Below, in pieces: positions 57,594 to 64,000 of a stretch of DNA of 64,000 nucleotides. The stretch spans positions 32,628,177 through 32,692,176 of the forward strand of contig JAJEKV010000001.1 of the NCBI GenBank assembly GCA_021234155.1, written 5' to 3'. Within the stretch, counting starts at the first letter, position 1. The number at the start of each line of letters is the position of its first letter. The notes below the pieces were generated by a model. It searched no databases. It was not told the DNA's origin and saw nothing but the letters and a program-made list of their open reading frames with translations. This DNA comes from Isoetes taiwanensis. Taxonomy: Eukaryota; Streptophyta; Lycopodiopsida; Isoetales; Isoetaceae. Made by a program: the position numbers and the translations under genes.

Positions 57594-60459
57594 TTATTTA
57601 CATTCACAAAAGTTCCCATTCCCCATACCATGGTATTCAATCTCATCATCATTTTCGTTTCGCCTCTTTCTCTTTTTAGAAGAATCATGATCCTTCATTT
57701 GCTGCAGATTTAAAGAACATGAGAACAAGGTTATGGACCGAAAGATTTAAGCAGCTTACATGTTTTGCAATGTTTTGTGCTTCTGTAACATGTTCCTTTA
57801 AAAGGAGTACCTCCTCCTCTGGTAGATCAATCTTTTTCAATTTTTCCCCTGAAGCAAGCTAATTATTTAGGACAAGACTTCACAATTGCAAAATAACTTT
57901 TCTTCATTCATGCTCACCAATTGAATCTTCTATCCGCTGGAGAACACAAAGAATAGCATCGTACATTGTTACAAATGAAATTGCAAGGCCAGATTTACCA
58001 GCACGAGCTGTCCTTTCAACCCTATGTATATAGTCCTGAGGAAAATCCAAGTCAAAAAACTAGAAGGGTAAAATCATATACTGTTGGAAGGTAGAATAGA
58101 ATAGCAGAGGGACAACATGCAGCAAGAAGGCCCTGATGAACATATTGGAGATACAGGAATGAAGGGATGGATCTAAGCAAACAAACCTTCACAAGAGAAA
58201 TAGATAATAGAAGACTGGACTGCTATGCAACTACAGTTTCTCTTTCTTTCAACAGCTCCAAGGTCGAGATTCCTTTTTGAAACCTTGCAGAAACAAATAT
58301 CTAGTTTTTCAGCATTTTTATTATCAGCACATCATAGTTGGACAGAGAAGCCTAATTCTGACTCCTAATAGCCTGTATATTCGCCTACTATGGAACTTTA
58401 ACAAAAGATTGCACATTATCCTCCTAAGCATTCTGCTGGGCCTAAAAAAAACACAAGGTTTCATCACTTTTTCTGCCATCTGTTATAATCAAGCTTCTTA
58501 TTATTTAAGACTTGATCCAAATAAAGAACAGTTAGAGCCTGATCCTTTATGCCTTGTCCTTTATTAGGACCTTGCAACCATTGCATCAGATGACTCTTTT
58601 GCTTTTGCCTGCATCTGAATATAAGCGTTAACCACAATGAAAAACAGAGTGGTCGCATTAGCATGCGTATGGTGGAGCTACCAGCCTCCACTCAAATACG
58701 AAGCTGGAGTAGGGGAGAAGGAACTCCCTCAAATTTGGTTAAGGATCTTTGTCATAATAGGCCATTATGCACTGTTGCAAGTTGGGGTCTAAAAATGGGC
58801 TTCCTCCTGGCTTTCTAATGTAGATGCAGTTAAAGCTGAAATGACATAATACATTTTATGTGTGATCATTTATACAATTCAAGATGAACAAACCAGGCCT
58901 TGGAATTTGTAGGCAAATCATAATTGATTACGAGGTCAACACCTTGGATGTCAAGCCCTCTTCTAGCAACATCCGTACAAACCAAGATATTCCAGTCCCG
59001 AGCTTTGAACTTACTTAAAGCACCAAGCCTTTTTTACTGGATATAACAATCTAATTAGAAACAAATGAGAGATTTGTATGCAAAATTAGCACTCTGAAAC
59101 GCAACTGATCTACCTGGGTCATATGGCCATTGATTGGGATGGTTCCAAATCCTACGATCCGGAGCATCATTGCAACTCTTGTAGTTGCATCACATGTGCG
59201 AGTAAAAACCATTAAAGTTAAAAGGAACACCAAATAACAATCCTAGCAAAGTGACCCATCAGATTGTATATTGGGCAATTGTTATAGAAAATAAGCCATA
59301 ATTACCATACAAACCTTATGCTGGGGAGGGATGACAACAATTTGCTGCTTTAACGTATCCACAACTGAATATTTGAAAGACAGCTCCACCTAAAATAAAA
59401 AGTGAGGTAAAATAATATTCTAGTACAATAGCAACCAAAAGCATATCCAACCTTTGCAGGGTTTGTCAAACAAAGCCGCTGAAGCTTTGCCACCTGAGAT
59501 TACAACTTAGGTCAGTTACATGATAAAACGACTTCAAAAAAGCTATTATACGGTACACCTTCTTGGTCATGGTGGCAGAAAACAAAAAGGTCCTTTGTTT
59601 GGGTACTTCGCGCAAAATCTTATCAATTACTTCCCCAAAGTCCTGATCCAATAGCTTGTCTGCTTCGTCTAATACCTACAAAGTCTACACTGAGTTAGAT
59701 GCACAGTTTTTGTTCTGCATAGAATCTTCCTATAGGCTTTGTTAACTCACCAGAAATTTCAAATTCCTGAGATTAAAACCCTTTGTATTAGATAAATGAT
59801 CCAGTAATCTCCCAGGCGTTCCCACCTGAAGAAGGATGTAATTATTTCAGCTATATAAAACCCAAGAAACTCAAAAGGAATGATGTAGCATTCGTCACCA
59901 ACCAGGACATGGGGCCTTTTTCCCAATTCTATTGCTTCAGAGACCCTATTCATGCCACCCACAACCTGCAATAATTGGCAAAAGTTTACCAAATGGGCAG
60001 AATAAGAAGATGGAGTTAGAAATTTTACCACAGCACACTTCAGACCAATGCCCGATCCCAAGGCATGGAATTGCTCCGAAATTTCAATGGCCAACTCTCT
60101 GAAATATGGTAGTTTTATTAGCTCTAGCAAAAATAAACAGTATTCATATTGTTTTACCTTGTGGGTGAGATCACGCAAGCAAAAAAGAATCTAGGTCCCG
60201 AAGCCTTGAGCAATGCCTGAAGATTGGTATGATAAAAGCAGGCGTTTTGTCGGAGCCAGTTTGTGCAAGGCTGATTAAATCCTTGTCTACATTAAAGTCA
60301 GGAGGATTCAGGGGTGAAAAACGTCAAGGAAAAAGAAAAGAAACTTACCTTGCAGCGCCGCCTGAGCTTGGACAGGAGTGGAATTGGCCCAACCTAGAGC
60401 AACGAAGCTTTCACAAGCTCATCGCAGATGCCCAGGTCCTTGAAGGACGGCGATTCCAT
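57594..60459 (-). pseudogene. RH10-like DEAD-box RNA helicase pseudogene, introns kept
   Basis: Read on the - strand from ATG 60459, exons of an RH10/Rrp3-type helicase follow in order. They give SFKDLGICDELVKAS, then an in-frame TAG, then [167 protein letters not shown] and a basic tail (DSSKKRKRRNENDD), ending at TAA 57594. Damage includes the stop and frameshift in exon 1, a 1-nt loss after IIPI, Walker A GSGKT changed to GSDKT, and motif VI HRVGRTAR changed to HRVERTAR. Orthologues act in rRNA processing in the nucleolus. The DEAD and SAT motifs are intact, so decay is moderate. The introns show that it arose by DNA duplication, not by retroposition. Confidence 0.9.
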
Positions 60460-62800
60460 GCACCACACCAGCTTATGGACCTCACTCTAATGCTTGGCGG
60501 TGCCGGTTAACCAGTTCCCACACCAGCCGCACAACAACAATGGCGACCGAGAGTTTACAGGTAAGAGTAGGTTTGGAGCAGTCATAGCATATCCTAGGTA
60601 TATTCCAGCATATACCTAGGATATGCCAAAAGCCCACATAAACAAGGGTTTGCCCCCCTAGGGGCAACCCAAAAATATAATATACATGATATTATTCTAC
60701 TTGGATGACAATGCTTTATAGCAGTAACATAGATATGAAGTTTATGCTAGTAAGAAATAAGCAGATTTCATGGTATTTTTTTCAATAAGACCATACAACC
60801 TATATAAGGGGTTTTCTTATATGTCATTTCTCATATTTTGAACGATTTTAAAGGCATATTTGGGGAAAACTAGTGTCTCTTTCTATGAAATAAAGAAGCA
60901 TATATGAAATGTTATGTGGTCTATTTATATATTGTCATGGCTAAACTTTACAACATCCACTTGAATTCATCAATAAACATCACTAACTTAATGATTGTGG
61001 AGTTTTGGACCTATAATTATGGAGTTGACCCAATTTTTTATGTTCTAATGTGTTAAACTGACTGCTTTACATCATGTTTGAATTCCAAAAATTGCATGGT
61101 TACACCCCAGTTACACTATATGTAAATTGATAAGAGTTATGTTCTACGTAGATATAAATAGAACGCATCATTTATTGCCCACATAGCATTATGGATGGTT
61201 CTTATTGGAGCATTTGAACATATACTTTTGTCCAGAATTCTATATATTAGATTCTTTTAGTAAATATTGAGGTTAACATGACTTATGAACACTCTAAAAA
61301 ATCAGGAACCTATAGCTCGTATAGTTAGCAACTCACGGCTACAAGAATTAAATCAAAACTTGTTATAATGAGAGAGAGACAATTCTTTAACCGCAAGCAG
61401 CTTTTTCGACAAAAATAGGGTTTGACGGCTTCCACCGATGTCAGATGATAGCAAGAAAACATGGAAACATAAAACTCAATGTGTTCTATGATAAACAGAC
61501 AAATACCTCAAACTTTAGCAAGGTTTAGGTCACTTTATGCTAGAAATATCGATGAAGGCAGTTCTAGACTAGTGCAAAAACTGCCAAATTCTCCAATGTT
61601 TGAGCAATCACCACAAGGTATAGGTGACCCCATTGGTCTTGAAATTCTCAGAGATCATTAAGAAACAAGTGAAGACTCAAATAATGGTGGTATATTATAA
61701 AATTGAAATTTTTTTCGTGAGTTACATGGGTTTAAGTGGCAGAGGTCATGTGGGCCAGTTCTGGTCCATGGATCAGGAACGGTCCCAGGGACAGATCTAG
61801 TGTTAACCTGTTGAAGAAGACGACGAAAATAGTCAAAGTGCCAAGAGACATGCCTATAATACCTTGCAGTTGTTGAGCAATCTTCTTTAGCATTCATATT
61901 GGTGGCGAAGATGTTGAAAGTCTTTAAGAGTTGCACACTCCAGGATAATGTTGTTTCCCATCTTTGTAACTTGGATCAAGCAGGAGTTGCAGCATTTGTG
62001 ATTTTGAAAAATATCTATCCTATGAATGGAAAGGAATAATGCATTTATTCAAACCAGGCTTCCTATCTCCCATGTAATAGCAAGTTCTTCCCTTGATAGA
62101 GAATTTTAAACTATTCCTTATGTAATAGGGATTCTAGATGACTGATTAACATGACCTAAATGTAGGCCTATATTTTAACATCAAAGCTTGATAATGAAGG
62201 CCATGAGCCTGTTCATTCCGTGGGCTATGTCTTCATAATGAGAACAGCTTGTATAGAGCTCTGTGCATGCTTATTACGTTCCATGATCATGCTACAATTG
62301 TTGGGGCTTTGCTGCATGCTTAATGTCGCCAAACATACAATGGAAAAGGTTATATTTGGAAGATACTCTACACTGAACTCTACAATATTTGAGCTTATGA
62401 CATTATTATCAACACTTTATGGAGCATAGAAGTGATTCTTTGTGATGTAAAGGCTTGCATTTTATCAAACATTTTGCGACCTTCAACCTGGTATTCGAGG
62501 GACTAGTTCTTTTCAATGCAATGATAGAAGAGTATGGTATTATACCAACATGAGATCACTACATATGCATTGTAGACCGTACAAAAGCTCAATGGGCTCA
62601 GTCTAACAGTATAAAATTAACAATACTTTCTCTCTCATTCTGCAAGAAAGATATTTGCGATGATGTTCTTCTTCATATCTACATGTATATGTTCCTCCTT
62701 CAAATCTGCAATCATCGTGCATTTAGAGCATAAACACATCTACCACACCAATTGCTCATCCTCAAGTGCATTGCTAATACCCTCATCTTTTTCTCTGCTC
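60460..62800. other. Intergenic, nothing recognised
   Basis: The first 200 bp contain an imperfect palindrome around ATATCCTAGGTATATTCC...TATACCTAGGATATGCC (60588-60630). Short frames at 61479-61661, 61658-61936 and 62220-62429 carry no known domain. No repeats of note are seen. Confidence 0.4.
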
Positions 62801-62809
62801 CTTTTTTTT

Positions 62810-64000
62810 CTGAAGGACGAAAGCCAAAAAGTTTATTAATCAGATAAAAAGTACAAAATTTACATGTCTCATCTAACTGTGTAAGCACAAAAAGATGCCA
62901 CAGGAGCACGAGCCTAGAGCACAATGTACTTACTCCAGAGTAGGAGACTAACGATAAGAATCAATTCGAAGATACTGAATCCAGATGCCTTCTATAATTT
63001 CTGATTCAAGGGAGGAACACTCGTAGGCTGTCAATATCTTTTTCTGGGCCACTTTAATAACACCGCATGCAGTTGAATTAATGCCCTAAAAGATGTGGTG
63101 TCTGCGACGCTCCCATATCGAGCATAGGAGCCAATCGGAACCAAGATGGAATGCCCTTTGTTTAGCTGGAGGCCATGCGCTGGGATAGGACGCCAAGAGG
63201 ATGCATCGGCAGTCTAATGTACTGTTAAACAAAACTTGTAGCCAGGACCACGATGGTTGAACCTCAGGACAATCAAAGAGACAATGCTCAAGAGTCTCAA
63301 TGTCTGAAAGATAAAGCGGGCATACTGCAGATATGCGAGGATCATAGCGATGTCGGAAGGCATTAACCCATAGGCACCTATGGATAACCTGCCACCACAG
63401 TACAAAGACTTTAGGGTGGAGCAACCTATCCGAAGGCCATCGCCACGTACGATACAAAGTGGGCTGTGGAACCTGTAGGTGCCACCCATCTGGCAACTGG
63501 AGGGGTTGTGGTGCTAAAAGAAGGCGATATACTGACCTGACAAAGTGCTTGCCTTTGTGAATATTTTCATGACAGTCCCATGACACCCTTTCAGCAACAC
63601 CAACTTGCATTATAAGAGGGAAATTTTTTGCGACCCTCTCCCATAGAGATATATCTCAACGAGAGAGCAGGAATTTTGCCTGAAATTCAGGCCAAGACAG
63701 TAGGCGGCCCGCTTCATACCATGCTTGAATAGAGACAACACCTGCAAGAACCCATCGTCTCTATATAAGGGATGAACTGATGCTGCCAATGGAGGTGCTG
63801 AGGGTCTGGAGGCAGTGGTGCCCACCACCATGGAGTCTCCCATAGGGTGTGGATAGAGGGGCATGGCCAGAAAAGATATCTGACCACCTCCTACACTGTC
63901 AACAAGCCACGCAAAAATGGAGAAGCACTTGGAAAAGGCTGCAAAGTCAAAATAAAGCCCAAGGTAGGACTGGTTTGACAGCCTTCTTGCCTAGAGGGAT
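62810..64000 (-). mobile_element. LINE 3' portion with RT zinc-binding (zf-RVT) domain, truncated by the window edge
   Basis: The - strand frame 63610 to 63086 (174 aa) encodes a zf-RVT domain: RTWRWPSDRLLHPKVFVLWW, then HRCLWVNAFRHR, then AVCPLYLSDIETLEHCLFDC. The usual CPxC pair is CPLY here, so a zinc ligand is lost. Upstream (63864 to 63610, another frame) is a related but shifted stretch. The 3' UTR runs to a poly(A) tail (T8 on the + strand, 62802-62809) after TTAATAAACTTTTTGGCTTTCG, which has an AATAAA signal and the 3' end typical of plant L1-type LINEs. It belongs to a different family from the tandem pair at 13204-28518. The copy is broken and extends past the window. Confidence 0.85.

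Noticed and set aside
58277-58567. 96-codon + strand ORF
   Set aside because: It lies in an intron of the helicase pseudogene and has no domain.

Overview
The window is nuclear DNA of a land plant. Spliced genes with GT-AG introns, plant-type gene families (DUF212, EDR2-like/DUF1336, an RH10-type DEAD-box helicase relative, an SKU5-like multicopper oxidase fragment) and a dense, decayed transposon load all point that way. The species cannot be fixed from the sequence. The low gene density and old, varied retroelements suggest a large genome (a fern or another non-seed vascular plant is possible, but this is only inference).

Two genes look intact, both on the + strand. The first (379-2897, five coding exons, 172 aa) encodes a DUF212 / acid phosphatase-vanadium haloperoxidase-related membrane protein. 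The second (35844-38850, nine coding exons, 543 aa) encodes a protein with an N-myristoylation signal and an EDR2_C (DUF1336) domain. Two other genes survive only as pseudogenes: an RH10-like DEAD-box helicase that keeps its introns (57594-60459, - strand) and a short SKU5-like cupredoxin fragment (about 41480-41813, + strand).

Mobile DNA fills most of the rest. From left to right: a TIR element with a GC-rich payload (about 3029-4200); a Ty3-type gag remnant (5800-6210); a Copia element whose gag is joined directly to RT, with a 3' LTR (6577-8872); a minisatellite with palindromic unit junctions (9552-9890); a polypyrimidine block (11974-12330); two tandem head-to-tail copies of a 7.66-kb LINE on the - strand (13204-20861 and 20862-28518); a MULE-type transposase remnant with a SWIM zinc finger (29500-30512); a GC-richer coding-like block of unknown nature (30900-33700); a cluster of one recurring palindrome (33970-34370); a 207-bp repeat family around a broken coiled-coil ORF (42661-44600); two short LINE-like 3' ends (45536-45680, 49895-50010); and a Harbinger-like TIR element (50968-56259, TSD TTA) interrupted by a very young LTR retrotransposon without recognised protein domains (51360-55728, TSD AAAAT, 448-bp LTRs that read as identical). 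The 3' end of another LINE runs off the right edge (62810-64000).

The genes show no sign of working together. The points most worth following are the tandem LINE pair, whose ORF1 looks like animal L1 ORF1p, the way its two copies differ mainly at CG/CHG sites, and the nested non-autonomous LTR element with its repeated CACGCC...GGCCGTG modules.
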